Positions 1 to 7,767 of a DNA stretch of 64,000 nt are shown here, one piece after another (position 1 is the first letter of the stretch; each line of letters starts with the position of its first letter). This DNA comes from Luxibacter massiliensis. GTDB taxonomy: Bacteria; Bacillota; Clostridia; Lachnospirales; Lachnospiraceae. Position numbers and translations under genes: made by a program. Location of the stretch: the NCBI RefSeq assembly GCF_900604355.1, contig NZ_UWOE01000002.1, forward strand, positions 1 to 64,000, in the 5' to 3' direction. The notes under the pieces are model-generated. The model saw nothing but the letters and a program-made list of their open reading frames with translations. It had not been told where the DNA came from and did not search any database.

Positions 1-112
1 GTTCCTGTTCCCATTATATCAAAGTTCTTGCCATTCCACAAACATTTCTTGACACAACCGCCGGTTCCGTCTGGATTGTGCTTTTCCTTTCTTTTCTTGA
101 TTACATCTACTT
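1..112 (-). other. Possible end of a fourth integrated element
   Basis: Read on the minus strand, the Maff2 sequence stops at codon GCT (113-115) and is followed by unrelated, non-coding DNA to the window edge. This DNA holds a promoter-like TATAAT (about 13-18) facing out of the window, followed by GGGAACAGG. In IME3 the recombinase is likewise preceded by a TATAATGG motif, so I infer that the right end of another serine-recombinase element starts here and its recombinase lies just outside the window. A simple deletion of the rest of maff2 is the alternative. Confidence 0.4.
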
Positions 113-142
113 AGCCATAAGCTGTTTCATGCCCTGCGACTT
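113..142 (-). pseudogene. Maff2 middle fragment (K-SQGMKQLMA)
   Basis: Ten codons on the minus strand read KSQGMKQLMA, which matches the segment of Maff2-family membrane proteins that follows NPGA. The preceding part of the gene (ending NPGA) is found 12.7 kb away at 12797-12921. The continuation (normally a Gly-rich membrane segment) is missing and replaced by unrelated sequence with an immediate stop. This fragment therefore marks the left flank of IME1 and a second break on its other side. Confidence 0.65.
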
Positions 143-191
143 TATTGATGTGCGATAAAGAAGTAATAGAAGTGTAAAAAATTTTGCCGTT

Positions 192-224
192 CCTATCCGG
201 CACTTAGCTCTTGTGTCGGATAGG
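192..224 (-). terminator. Terminator after the IME1 recombinase
   Basis: A 12-bp stem (CCTATCCGGCAC / GTGTCGGATAGG, one mismatch, 9-nt loop) lies just beyond the recombinase stop codon. On the minus strand it is followed within about 10 nt by a run of six T. It would stop recombinase transcription before it leaves the element. Confidence 0.6.
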
Positions 225-232
225 TCGGGCGG

Positions 233-1843
233 TTATTCGGGCAAGTCCACCTTGCCAACAAAAGAATAATAAATCTCAATGTCCTGTCTGCGGGTCTTGT
301 TCTCGTCATAGCTGCACTCATGCACAACGATTTTCTCTACAAACTCCCGCAGCAGAGTAGGGGTAAGTTCTTCAAAGCTGGTATGCCGCCGGACAACATT
401 CATAAACTTTTCTGCGTTCACGGTGGCTTCCTGTGCTTTGGAAAGCTCCGCTTGGATAGCGGCGGCTCTTTCTTTCAGCTCCCGTTGTTCTGCTTCATAG
501 TCTGCCGACAGCTCTGTGAAACGCTCGTCTGATATGCGCCCGGTCACACTGTCCTCATACAGCCGCTTGAAGATAGCGGATAACTCGGCTATGCGTTTCT
601 CGGTGGCTTCCAGCTCCTTTTTCTTGGCGGCGTTCCTGCGCTTGCCCCCGTCCTCGTTCTGCTCAATCAGGAGCTTCATAAACCGGGCTTCATGCTTTGC
701 CGCATAGCTGGTCACTTTCCGCAGATTGGAGAGTACACCAGCGGTCAAGAGGTCGGTGCGGATAAAGTGCGCCGTACAGTCATGGGTGCGTTTCTTGTAG
801 TTGCCGCAGATATAACAGTCCTGCTTGCGCTTGTCCGTCTGGTATCGCTGCTGATACATCACACTGCCGCAGTCTGCACAGAACAGTATGCCGGAGAACA
901 AGCCCACTTCATCATAGCGGTTGGGGCGTTTGCGCTGCTTGCGAAGCTCCTGCACCCGTTCCCATGTTTGGGTGTCTATGATAGGCTCGTGGTGGTTCTC
1001 GAATATCGCTTGCTTTTCCTCCGGGTTTTCTACGCTGTGCTTGACTTTGTAAGAGAGTTTTTCCGTCTTGAAGTTTACCAGGCAGCCCGTGTATTCCCGG
1101 TTTTCAAGGATATGCACAACGGTATTGGTCGCCCACTTGCACTCATAGCCGGGGTGGTAGCGGCGGGTGCTGCCCGTCCTGCGGTATTCCAGCGTCCCCG
1201 GCGTGGGGATTTGCTGCTCTGTGAGCATACGGGCTATCTTGGTCGGACCGTTCCCGGCAAGGCAGAGGTTGTATATCTGCTTAACTACGGGTGCAGCTTC
1301 CTCGTCAATAATGAAATTTTCGTCCTCGTCCATGAGGTAGCCATACACAGGTTTGCTTGTGATGGGCTTGCCACTCATACCTTTTGAGCGTTTTACTGCT
1401 TTGATTTTCTTGCTCGTATCTCTCACCAGCCATTCGTTAAAGATATTCCGCAGCGGGGCAAAGTCATTGTCGCCCTGTGCGCTGTCCACTCCGTCATTGA
1501 TAGCGATGAAGCGGACGCCTTTCTGTGGGAAAACCATTTCCGTGTACATTCCCACTTGCAGGTAGTTTCGCCCTAACCTCGACATATCCTTTACGATAAC
1601 TGTCCCGACTTTTCCGGCTTCAATGTCCGCAAGCATGGCTTGAAAACCGGGTCTTTGAAAGTTTGCACCAGAATAACCGTCGTCCGTGTACCAGCGCAGA
1701 TTGGAAAAGCCGTTCTGCTTTGCATAGGTTTCAAGGATACGCTTCTGATTGGAAATGGAATTGCTCTCGCCTTGCAGCTCGTCCTCATGGGAAAGTCTTG
1801 GGTAAAGGGCGGTAATTGGTTGTTGGTTGGTCTGTCTTAACAT
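233..1843 (-). CDS. Large serine recombinase of IME1 (TnpX/TndX type)
   Basis: A 536-residue site-specific recombinase, expected to excise and integrate IME1 through a Ser-DNA intermediate. The resolvase catalytic domain spans about residues 10-160, with nucleophile Ser18 in LYPRLS and the DDGYSG and DMSRLGR motifs. A recombinase domain follows (about 165-290), then a Cys-rich zinc ribbon (CADCG, CYICGN, about 325-355) and a C-terminal coiled coil, as in TnpX of Tn4451 and TndX of Tn5397. The C-terminus lies 90 bp from the element end. The Pro before the catalytic Arg (normally C, S or E in relatives seen here) is unusual but the core residues are present. Confidence 0.93.
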   Translation of the reverse strand: MLRQTNQQPITALYPRLSHEDELQGESNSISNQKRILETYAKQNGFSNLRWYTDDGYSGANFQRPGFQAMLADIEAGKVGTVIVKDMSRLGRNYLQVGMYTEMVFPQKGVRFIAINDGVDSAQGDNDFAPLRNIFNEWLVRDTSKKIKAVKRSKGMSGKPITSKPVYGYLMDEDENFIIDEEAAPVVKQIYNLCLAGNGPTKIARMLTEQQIPTPGTLEYRRTGSTRRYHPGYECKWATNTVVHILENREYTGCLVNFKTEKLSYKVKHSVENPEEKQAIFENHHEPIIDTQTWERVQELRKQRKRPNRYDEVGLFSGILFCADCGSVMYQQRYQTDKRKQDCYICGNYKKRTHDCTAHFIRTDLLTAGVLSNLRKVTSYAAKHEARFMKLLIEQNEDGGKRRNAAKKKELEATEKRIAELSAIFKRLYEDSVTGRISDERFTELSADYEAEQRELKERAAAIQAELSKAQEATVNAEKFMNVVRRHTSFEELTPTLLREFVEKIVVHECSYDENKTRRQDIEIYYSFVGKVDLPE

Positions 1844-1954
1844 AAAATCCTCCGTTTCCGACAGCCAGCCCCACTATTCCGTACCTTGATTGTACCACAT
1901 GGGGCGGCTGTCTGTATAGCGGCAAAAGCGTCAAATCTGCTTCTTTATGGTCGG

Positions 1955-2143
1955 TCAAATCGCCGTTTTTTGTGTAGCAGCTTCCGCTTCCAGCACTTTC
2001 ATCATCTTGTCGGCTGCGGTGTCGGTTGCGCCCTGCTTGAAGAATCCGGAAACGGTAAGGACGGAGTTGCCCATGCGGATTTCCGTTACACAGTCCGGGC
2101 GGCGGTCTGTTTTGGTGGTGCTTGTCTGTTTGGTTTCTGTCAT
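1955..2143 (-). CDS. TnpW-like transposon-encoded small protein
   Basis: A 62-residue protein starting at an ATG preceded by AAAGGAGA; it overlaps the stop codon of the upstream DnaC-like gene (ATGA). The middle (CVTEIRMGNSVLTVSGFF followed by TDTAADKMMKVLEAE) matches the small TnpW-type proteins that accompany TnpX-like recombinases. A second relative lies next to the recombinase of IME2 (33913-34107). The role is unknown; the fixed position beside the recombinase suggests an accessory or regulatory function. Confidence 0.75.
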   Translation of the reverse strand: MTETKQTSTTKTDRRPDCVTEIRMGNSVLTVSGFFKQGATDTAADKMMKVLEAEAATQKTAI

Positions 2144-2997
2144 AGGCTCTCCTTTCGCTGCTTCGTCAGTTGCTTTAATCGTTCCAGCTTTTCCTGTGCG
2201 GTTTCCTTTCGGAAATTGCTGCCCGTGAAGCGGACGGGGGCGCACATGGAAGTCAGCCTGTCATAGATACGGGCGTGGGGCGTGTCCTGCGGGTGCTGCA
2301 ATTCCTCCAGCGTGAGGTTGGTCGTGGCGATCAGCGGCTTGCTGCTTCGGTAACGACTGTCAATCACGCTGTAAACCTGTTCCAGCCCGTATTCTGTCCC
2401 TCGCTCCATACCGAAATCATCAAGTATCAGCAGGGGATAGCTGCAAAGGCGGGAAATATATTCGTTCCTGCCCTCAAAGCTGGCAGCAAGGTCATTGAGT
2501 ATTGTTGCAAAGTTTGTCATACAGACGGCAACCTCTTTCTCCATAAGGGCGTTGGCGATACAGGCGGCAAGGTAGCTTTTTCCTTTCCCCACGCCGCCCC
2601 AAAACAGGTAGCCGATATTTTCAGCCTGCATGGTTTCCCAGCTCTCCACATAAAAGCGGGCGGTTTCGGTCTGCGGGTTTCTGCCGTTGTCATGCTCAAA
2701 TGTCCAGTTCCGCATAGCAGGGTCGGTAAAGCCCCGGCGTTTCAAGTCCTCCACTTTTTCAAGGTGCTTCTGTCTGCTTTCAGCGGCTTCCCGTTTTTCA
2801 CGGGCTGCCCGCTGGCAGTCGCACTCTGCCGGGTGTCGGTCATGCCCTAACCATTGGGCGGTTTCTTTTGAAAAGTAGGCTTCTTTGGGCGTATGGCACT
2901 TGCCGCAGTATAAAAGCCCGTCCTCGCCTGTGTAGTCCTCCGCTTCGGCGGTAGTGGCTGTAATGTCCGTAATCATAGCTTCAATCTCGTTTCTCAT
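2140..2997 (-). CDS. DnaC/IstB-like ATPase (helicase loader)
   Basis: A 285-residue AAA+ protein. Residues about 30-65 hold a Cys/His-rich segment (CGKCH and ECDCQ), followed by a Walker A motif GGVGKGKS (about 134-141), Walker B LLILDDFG and a sensor-1 TTN. This layout is that of DnaC-type helicase loaders in Tn1549-like elements and plasmids. It is the third of a tightly coupled minus-strand run (Cys-rich protein, replication organizer, DnaC, TnpW) with overlapping start and stop codons. It probably loads the host replicative helicase for replication of the excised circle. Confidence 0.85.
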   Translation of the reverse strand: MRNEIEAMITDITATTAEAEDYTGEDGLLYCGKCHTPKEAYFSKETAQWLGHDRHPAECDCQRAAREKREAAESRQKHLEKVEDLKRRGFTDPAMRNWTFEHDNGRNPQTETARFYVESWETMQAENIGYLFWGGVGKGKSYLAACIANALMEKEVAVCMTNFATILNDLAASFEGRNEYISRLCSYPLLILDDFGMERGTEYGLEQVYSVIDSRYRSSKPLIATTNLTLEELQHPQDTPHARIYDRLTSMCAPVRFTGSNFRKETAQEKLERLKQLTKQRKESL

Positions 2998-3743
2998 AAG
3001 CTCTCACCCTCCTTGCATGAATAATCGGGTATGCCCTGTTTCGGGGCAGCCTTGCCTTTGGCAGCGTCCTCCTGCGCCCACTTGTAAATGGTGGCTGCAT
3101 GGCTGTGGTACTGCTTCCCGGTGGAAGCGATATGGCAGGAAAGCCGGTCAATATAATACTCCCACTTGTCGGGCAGCTCTGTTTTCAGCCCGGAAAGCTC
3201 TGTATCGGTCAGTATCACATTGTTGTATCTGCCATAAGCGGCGGGGGCGGGGTGTCCCGTTTCTCCCTCTCTCTCTTTTTCTATCTCTATCTCTTTCTCT
3301 AACTCTATCTCTATCTCTGGTGGACGAATGTCGGACAAATGTCCGCCTTTTGTCCGAGACGGTAAAAGTGCCTTGTTTTCCAGCCTTGCAGCCCGTTTTC
3401 GCTCGGCTTCGGTAGAGGACTGTCCTATCATCAGCTCAATATCGGTCATATAAAAAGCCCCGCTGTCAAGCTGCTCCACAAGCCCCAACTGCCGGAAAAT
3501 CTCTAAAGCCCTTTCAACCGTCCCTATCTGGTGGCGGGTCAGTGTCGCTATCATCTGCGCTGTGTAGGGGATATGCTCGTCAAGCTGCAACTTCCCGCCG
3601 TTTTTCAGCGATTTTAAGTACAGCTTCAAGAGGATATTGGAATATAAAATCCCGTCTTTCATATCTTCCAGCAGCACAATGGAGTCGCTGTCAAAAAAGT
3701 TCTCTTTCAGCTTGAGGTAGTAATACTTGCGGTTATCTGCCAT
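2994..3743 (-). CDS. Replisome organizer N-terminal domain protein
   Basis: A 249-residue protein whose first 120 residues (YYYLKLKENFFDSD, DGILYSNILLKLYLKS, QLDEHIPYTAQMIATLT) match the winged-helix N-terminal domain of phage replisome organizers, which bind the replication origin. A low-complexity stretch of alternating Glu/Ile/Lys (about 143-160) links it to a C-terminal helical region. It overlaps the downstream DnaC-like gene by 4 bp, consistent with an initiator-loader pair. Confidence 0.8.
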   Translation of the reverse strand: MADNRKYYYLKLKENFFDSDSIVLLEDMKDGILYSNILLKLYLKSLKNGGKLQLDEHIPYTAQMIATLTRHQIGTVERALEIFRQLGLVEQLDSGAFYMTDIELMIGQSSTEAERKRAARLENKALLPSRTKGGHLSDIRPPEIEIELEKEIEIEKEREGETGHPAPAAYGRYNNVILTDTELSGLKTELPDKWEYYIDRLSCHIASTGKQYHSHAATIYKWAQEDAAKGKAAPKQGIPDYSCKEGESL

Positions 3744-3945
3744 TGTCCCTGTCCTCCTTTTTCCGGCGTTTGGAGTAGTAGCGGGGGCAGAGTATGATAA
3801 CCGCCCGGAAGCTCTGCTTGCAGCTATGGGTACAGCCCCGGCAGAGGTCGTTGTATGTGATACGGTCGCAGGTGGTATTCCCGACTTTCACTTGCCGCAG
3901 GAAAAAAGACCATTCCAGCCGCCGTTTCTTGCTCATTCTTGGCAT
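3733..3945 (-). CDS. Small Cys-rich protein upstream of the replication gene
   Basis: A 70-residue basic protein (start ATG 13 nt after an AAAGGAG site) with four spaced cysteines in C-x11-C-x2-C-x3-C arrangement in RITYNDLCRGCTHSCKQSF. Proteins of this look are common beside the replication genes of Tn1549-like and Tn4451-like elements. The reading frame overlaps the start of the replisome organizer. Function is unknown; a zinc-binding role is likely from the cysteines. Confidence 0.6.
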   Translation of the reverse strand: MPRMSKKRRLEWSFFLRQVKVGNTTCDRITYNDLCRGCTHSCKQSFRAVIILCPRYYSKRRKKEDRDNGR

Positions 3946-4129
3946 GGGTGCGCTCCTTTCTGCCGTTTCCGCTGGTGTGACGGTATCGGCGGTAATTCTG
4001 TATCATCTCGGTATCATTTTCGGGGTTTTTCTGCCCTGTAAGCCCGTTAAAAAATCCTTTGGTATTGCGGATAGGGTACGGGGCAGCCCCCTTGTTCTGT
4101 ATGGGTTCGGGTACATTTGGGGGCGGTTT

Positions 4130-5752
4130 TTATCGCTCCTGTTCCTGCTTTTTCACAGGCTTGCGTTCCCTGCGTAAAATCTGGTCGATATTGCCCTTGA
4201 CAGTCTGTAAGCGGCGGTATTCCTCCCGTTTTGCCCGGTAATCGTTGTAGCCGCTGTTTTTCTCTTGGATAAGGCTTTCAATCTCGGCTTGCAGGGCTTT
4301 ATAGCCCGGCAGCTTGGAAATGCCGTTTTCTTTGAAATAGCGGGCGGCTGCGTCTGCTATGATAAAGTCGCTTTCGTGCTTCTGTCGGTAGGCTGCTTTT
4401 GCTTTGGCGTTTTTCTGCTGTTTCAGCCCGTCCCGGACAGGGCGGGTCTTGGAATAGGCAAGCACCTGCCGTTGCAGCTCCTTTTTCCCGTCCAGCGTCT
4501 TTTCCACCTGCTTCAGCTCTGTAAGGCTTTCCTGCATGGCGGCATAGGCAGCAGAGCAGGCTTCGTCCAGTTCCTCCGGGGAAGAAAAGCCGTACTGCTG
4601 GTAGGCGGTAACGGTAGCCGCCATTTGCTTTAGATTGTACTTTGCCGCCCAGCGGTCATAGCCCACGCCCTTGCCCTCGGCTCGCTTGGCTTCCCGGTCA
4701 ACCATGCGCTGCAAGGTGTTGTCTGCCGGGGTGGTTTTTGTGGGTTTTTCCCCTTGTGACGGCTTTTTAACTGCGACAGGGTATTCGGGTATGGCTTTGG
4801 TCTGTTTGGCGGCTCTGTGGGCGTTCTGTGTAAGCAGGGCAAGGACAGCAGCCTTGTCAAAATCGTCCCCAAGCTTCCGGGCTGTGATAGGCTTTGTCCT
4901 GTCCGGCGTGAGGTAGGAAAGCCGCCCTCGGCTCTCCTTGACGGTCACGCCCTCCCGCAGCAAAAGGGAAGAAAACTCGTCAAAGCTGGTAGCTTGGGAA
5001 AGTGCCTGCCGTATCGTCCGGCGCAGCTTCGCCTTGTCCGTTTCAAACTTGGTGGGCTTGGTCGGCTGTCCGGCGGCTTCTCTGGTGGCGTTCTCTTTAT
5101 CAAGGGCAAGCTGCCCTTTCTTTGCCGCCCAGTACTCTCGTTCTGTTATCCGTTCCTTGCTACCGTTCAAGAGGTCGATTTGGTAAAGCCCCTCCCGGTG
5201 GCACATCTCCATGACTTCACTCTTGAAATATTCCATAGCGGCATTGGTGCAGCGGTGCTTGCAGCCCGCCCTTGTGTCGGCTGGTCTGTCCATGTAGGGC
5301 AGAAGCGGGACTTCATAAATTCGCAGGGAGTTGATGACGATATGCACATGGATATTGCCGCTGTGGTTATGCCCGTCCGGGTGGGTGCATACAAGGGCTT
5401 GGTGTCCGGGGAAATGCTCTTTACAGAACTTCTCGCCCAGCTCCTGCGCCTGGTCTACGGTCAAGCCGTTGTCTGTCCCGTCCCGTGGGTCAAAGCTGAT
5501 GATATAGTGGTGGCTTTTCACATCTTCCCGTTTTTGATTTTTCTCATAGCGGAGATTCGCCCGCATACAGGCAACAGCGAAATCCTCGCCCCCGCAGTTG
5601 AGGGAAGAAATGCGGTAATCCTCCCTCGGTATCAGCCGCCCGTTTCCATCAAGGGTGGGCTTCATGGTAAACTCGTCATGCTCAAATGTGAGGTAGGCTT
5701 CCGCTGCGCCATAGTCGGCATTTTTAGAGCTGATATGTTTGAATGTTGCCAA
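4130..5752 (-). CDS. mobA: MobA-type relaxase of IME1
   Basis: A DNA relaxase of about 540 residues that nicks oriT and carries the strand to the recipient. The N-terminal relaxase domain shows the HTHPDGHNHSGNIHVHIVINS region with the metal-binding HxH motif, and a candidate catalytic Tyr lies in the first 60 residues. The remainder is a charged, coiled-coil-rich tail. I place the start at the TTG giving (M)ATFKHISSKN, which is the usual N-terminus of this family; it overlaps the end of mobC by 29 bp. The family resembles the relaxases of Tn4451/Tn1549-like elements (MobP-like). Confidence 0.85.
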   Translation of the reverse strand: MATFKHISSKNADYGAAEAYLTFEHDEFTMKPTLDGNGRLIPREDYRISSLNCGGEDFAVACMRANLRYEKNQKREDVKSHHYIISFDPRDGTDNGLTVDQAQELGEKFCKEHFPGHQALVCTHPDGHNHSGNIHVHIVINSLRIYEVPLLPYMDRPADTRAGCKHRCTNAAMEYFKSEVMEMCHREGLYQIDLLNGSKERITEREYWAAKKGQLALDKENATREAAGQPTKPTKFETDKAKLRRTIRQALSQATSFDEFSSLLLREGVTVKESRGRLSYLTPDRTKPITARKLGDDFDKAAVLALLTQNAHRAAKQTKAIPEYPVAVKKPSQGEKPTKTTPADNTLQRMVDREAKRAEGKGVGYDRWAAKYNLKQMAATVTAYQQYGFSSPEELDEACSAAYAAMQESLTELKQVEKTLDGKKELQRQVLAYSKTRPVRDGLKQQKNAKAKAAYRQKHESDFIIADAAARYFKENGISKLPGYKALQAEIESLIQEKNSGYNDYRAKREEYRRLQTVKGNIDQILRRERKPVKKQEQER

Positions 5753-6119
5753 CAGCGTCACCCACTTTCTGCAAGATTTCAAACTTTAGGGCAGCAAGGT
5801 CGGAAACCGCCGCCCGTACCTCCCCGGCAAGCTGCGGGTAGGGGCTGTGCCACTCGTTCAGCGTCCGGGCTATCTGGTTTAAGTTGCCGCCGATCCTGCC
5901 GTATTCGGCGGTCAGCTTCCCAACAGCGGCAAGCAGCTCATCATTGACGGGAGAAACGGTTATGATGGGGCGTATGGCTGCCCCGGTTATGGCTTGCCGG
6001 ATAAACTCGGCTTGGCTCATGTTGTAGGCAGAAAGCCTTTCTGCAAACTCGGCGTATTCTTCCTCGGTCATGCGTGTTTTGACTACCCGGCTGCGGTGCG
6101 GTGTGTTGTATCGTTTCAT
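5724..6119 (-). CDS. mobC: MobC mobilization accessory protein
   Basis: A 131-residue protein with an N-terminal ribbon-helix-helix-like segment (KTRMTEEEYAEFAERLSAYNMSQAEFIRQAI) and a C-terminal MobC motif (GGNLNQIARTLNE). MobC proteins bind oriT and help the relaxase melt and nick DNA. The start ATG at 6117-6119 has a strong AAAGGAGGT site; the longer open frame upstream is not supported. It is followed by the overlapping relaxase gene and preceded by the oriT-like region. Confidence 0.88.
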   Translation of the reverse strand: MKRYNTPHRSRVVKTRMTEEEYAEFAERLSAYNMSQAEFIRQAITGAAIRPIITVSPVNDELLAAVGKLTAEYGRIGGNLNQIARTLNEWHSPYPQLAGEVRAAVSDLAALKFEILQKVGDAVGNIQTYQL

Positions 6120-6232
6120 GGTCGACAGACCTCCTTTCTGTGTATGGTGTCCTCTCACTAATAGGAGAAAAACAGGGTGTGAAGCGGAACTGTTTTTGAA
6201 AAATCCGAAAAAATATTTTGAGGGATTTTTAA

Positions 6233-6335
6233 GCGGCGTAAGCCGCATGGCAGGGTTTGGGGAAGGCACTCCCCAACAAGATTCCCGCAGGGGCAAAATG
6301 AGCGATAAGCGAATTTTGGTACTGCGGTAGAATCT
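6233..6335. other. Candidate oriT of IME1
   Basis: A non-coding stretch upstream of mobC with a set of nested inverted repeats: GCGGC-GTAA-GCCGC (6233-6246), TTGGGG-8-CCCCAA (6257-6276), and arms AAGATTC..GCAG and CTGC..GAATCTT (about 6278-6335) enclosing AGCGATAAGCG. Position and structure fit a transfer origin for the adjacent relaxase. The remainder of 6120-6705 has no convincing gene. Confidence 0.5.
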
Positions 6336-6705
6336 TGCTCTAAGAAACTGCCGGACTGCCGTTCACTTCCTACTGCCACTTTTTCAGAAAATCTATAACC
6401 AGCTTTTTCATAAAAGGCTGCGGGCTGGCGTTCTTCCTCTTACTCCCTACAACACCGCAAAAAGCAAAAATGACGGACTTTCCGGCAAGAACTTTTCCGG
6501 CGGCTCGGTCTTTCCCGACAATAAGGCGTTTCGGAAGCTGCGTTTTGCCCGCTGTCTAAAAAAAACGGCAGCCTTTTTTGGTTTCACTATCTAATACGGA
6601 ACTTTTGGAAATTTGCCAAAAATGAGCGCAAAAAAAGCAGCAAATCTTTTTCGGATTTACTGCTTCATGTGCCGCTGCGGGGCGGCGGGATATTCAGTTT
6701 CTATG

Positions 6706-6906
6706 TTATCGGTCAAGCCGGAACTTGAACAGGCTTTCAATCAGCTTTGTTCTGATGTAGTCCTCCATATCAGAGTTGTAATAGCCGTTCATCTTAGAGA
6801 AGTAGCGGATATATCCAGCGTATCGGTCAAGGACGGCTTGTATCGCTATGGGGTCGCCCTCATGTGCCTTTATGATAGTGTCATAGGGGAGAAGTCGGTT
6901 ACTCAT
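6706..6906 (-). CDS. Orf8-like helix-turn-helix protein
   Basis: A 66-residue protein (LLPYDTIIKAHEGDPIAIQAVLDRYAGYIRYFS...) resembling the small sigma-region/HTH proteins paired with the Orf7-type sigma factor in Tn916/Tn1549-like elements. It overlaps the end of the sigma-like gene by 8 bp. It likely helps control expression of transfer or recombination genes, but its partner gene is truncated here. Confidence 0.75.
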   Translation of the reverse strand: MSNRLLPYDTIIKAHEGDPIAIQAVLDRYAGYIRYFSKMNGYYNSDMEDYIRTKLIESLFKFRLDR

Positions 6907-7104
6907 GGGACAGCACCTCCATTTCCTCTTTCAGCCGCTTCAAGGCAAGCCGTATATGCCGCCCGATTGTGCTGCGTGTCCAGCCGCTTTGTTCTCCGAT
7001 TTCTTTCTGCGTCAAGTGCTGAAAGTAGTACAAAAAGATTTCTTCCTGCGTCTGTTCCGGCAATCGGGCAAGAGCAGCCGCAAGAGAATGCTCATGTACG
7101 GTAA
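6899..7104 (-). pseudogene. N-terminally truncated sigma-70-like factor
   Basis: The last ~68 codons encode the region-4 HTH of an Orf7-type sigma factor (LAAALARLPEQTQEEIFLYYFQHLTQKEIGEQSGWTRS...RRL-type recognition helix and EMEVLSHE end). The first half of the usual protein is missing: reading upstream the frame continues open to 7180 but encodes an unrelated hydrophobic stretch from the tetracycline island. The break coincides with the 19-bp repeat at 7086-7104. The gene is probably not functional as a sigma factor. Confidence 0.7.
7086..7104 (+). repeat. 19-bp inverted repeat, left copy
   Basis: GAATGCTCATGTACGGTAA here is repeated exactly in inverted orientation at 12781-12799, which is the right end of IME1. 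The two copies bracket the tetracycline-resistance island. Since the right copy is a recombinase-recognised end, the left copy looks like an extra element end inside the sigma gene. Confidence 0.8.
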
Positions 7105-7432
7105 GGAAGCAAGCAACCGAAAACAAGAGATAGACCGCCAGCACTACACTATTCCGAACCAAAGACCAAAAGATAAGCATTGTGGGAAAATCTAAACTTT
7201 TGGATTTTCCTACAATGCCAACTACGGCGGAATCCCTCCCACTCCTTATATCTTTCTGTATACATTGAATTTGTATTTAGTAAAATGCAGACAACACCAC
7301 GGATCGGCTTTTGGTTGGACAATTCCAACCAAACACCACAGCAGACAGCAGAAAACATTCTGAACGCTAGGAAGCCGGTATGATTGTTACATATAAGGGG
7401 AAGAAAAATTTCTTTTAGGTACTTGCTTTCCT
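7105..7432. other. Non-coding leader DNA of the tetracycline island
   Basis: No credible gene. It contains two hairpins: a 14-bp stem with one G:T pair at 7180-7216 (ATTGTGGGAAAATC / GATTTTCCTACAAT) and a perfect 9-bp stem at 7312-7333 (TTGGTTGGA / TCCAACCAA). Confidence 0.5.
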
Positions 7433-7478
7433 AAAACTGATGTGATACAATGATTAAAACTGATGTGATACAATGATT
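7433..7478 (+). promoter_or_regulatory. tet(W) promoter region with a 23-bp tandem duplication
   Basis: Two perfect adjacent copies of a 23-bp unit (7433-7455 and 7456-7478), each containing the -10-like GATACAAT. A TTGCTT at about 7423 lies 17 nt before the first ATACAAT. The duplication gives two candidate -10 elements ahead of the leader peptide. Confidence 0.6.
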
Positions 7479-7502
7479 TAATCCAGAAAAGGAGTAAAAA
7501 AT

Positions 7503-7526
7503 ATGCGGCAAGGTATTCTTAAATAA
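7503..7526 (+). CDS. tet(W) leader peptide MRQGILK
   Basis: A 7-codon ORF after AAAGGAG, ATG to TAA. Its end (GGTATTCTTAAA) is complementary to TTTAAGAATAC about 85 nt downstream, as in the tet(M)/tet(O) leaders, where translation of the leader controls folding of the attenuator. Confidence 0.65.
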   Translation: MRQGILK

Positions 7527-7694
7527 AACTATAATCAAATAGTGGGAACAAAGGATTATGATAGCTCCTTTTGTAGGGGCTTAGTTTTTTGTACCCAATT
7601 TAAGAATACTTTTGCCTTATCAATTTTGACATATCCCCAAAAACAGCAATCACAAACAGGTGTATGCTGTATATGTGTATGTCCGCAACTTATA

Positions 7695-7735
7695 ATCCCC
7701 AGTGGTAAAAGTATTTTACTGCTGGGGATTTTTAT
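7695..7735 (+). terminator. Attenuator hairpin ahead of tet(W)
   Basis: A GC-rich stem (TCCCCAG.../...CTGGGGA) enclosing a second AT pairing (TGGTAAAA/TTTTACTG), followed by TTTTTA, 35 nt before the tet(W) start. It matches the position and form of the transcriptional attenuator in front of ribosomal-protection tet genes. Confidence 0.65.
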
Positions 7736-7767
7736 GCCCTTTGGGGCTGTAAAGGGAGGACAATCAC

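Noticed and set aside
4630..5394. Overlapping frames inside the relaxase gene on either strand
   Set aside because: GC-rich shadows of the relaxase frame without starts or domains of their own.
6899..7180. Complete sigma-factor gene starting at 7180
   Set aside because: The first ~26 codons encode a hydrophobic stretch unlike sigma proteins and lie within the resistance island; no ribosome site supports the start.
7149..7383. Short frames on both strands ahead of tet(W)
   Set aside because: No ribosome-binding sites, no known family, and they overlap hairpins in the leader region.
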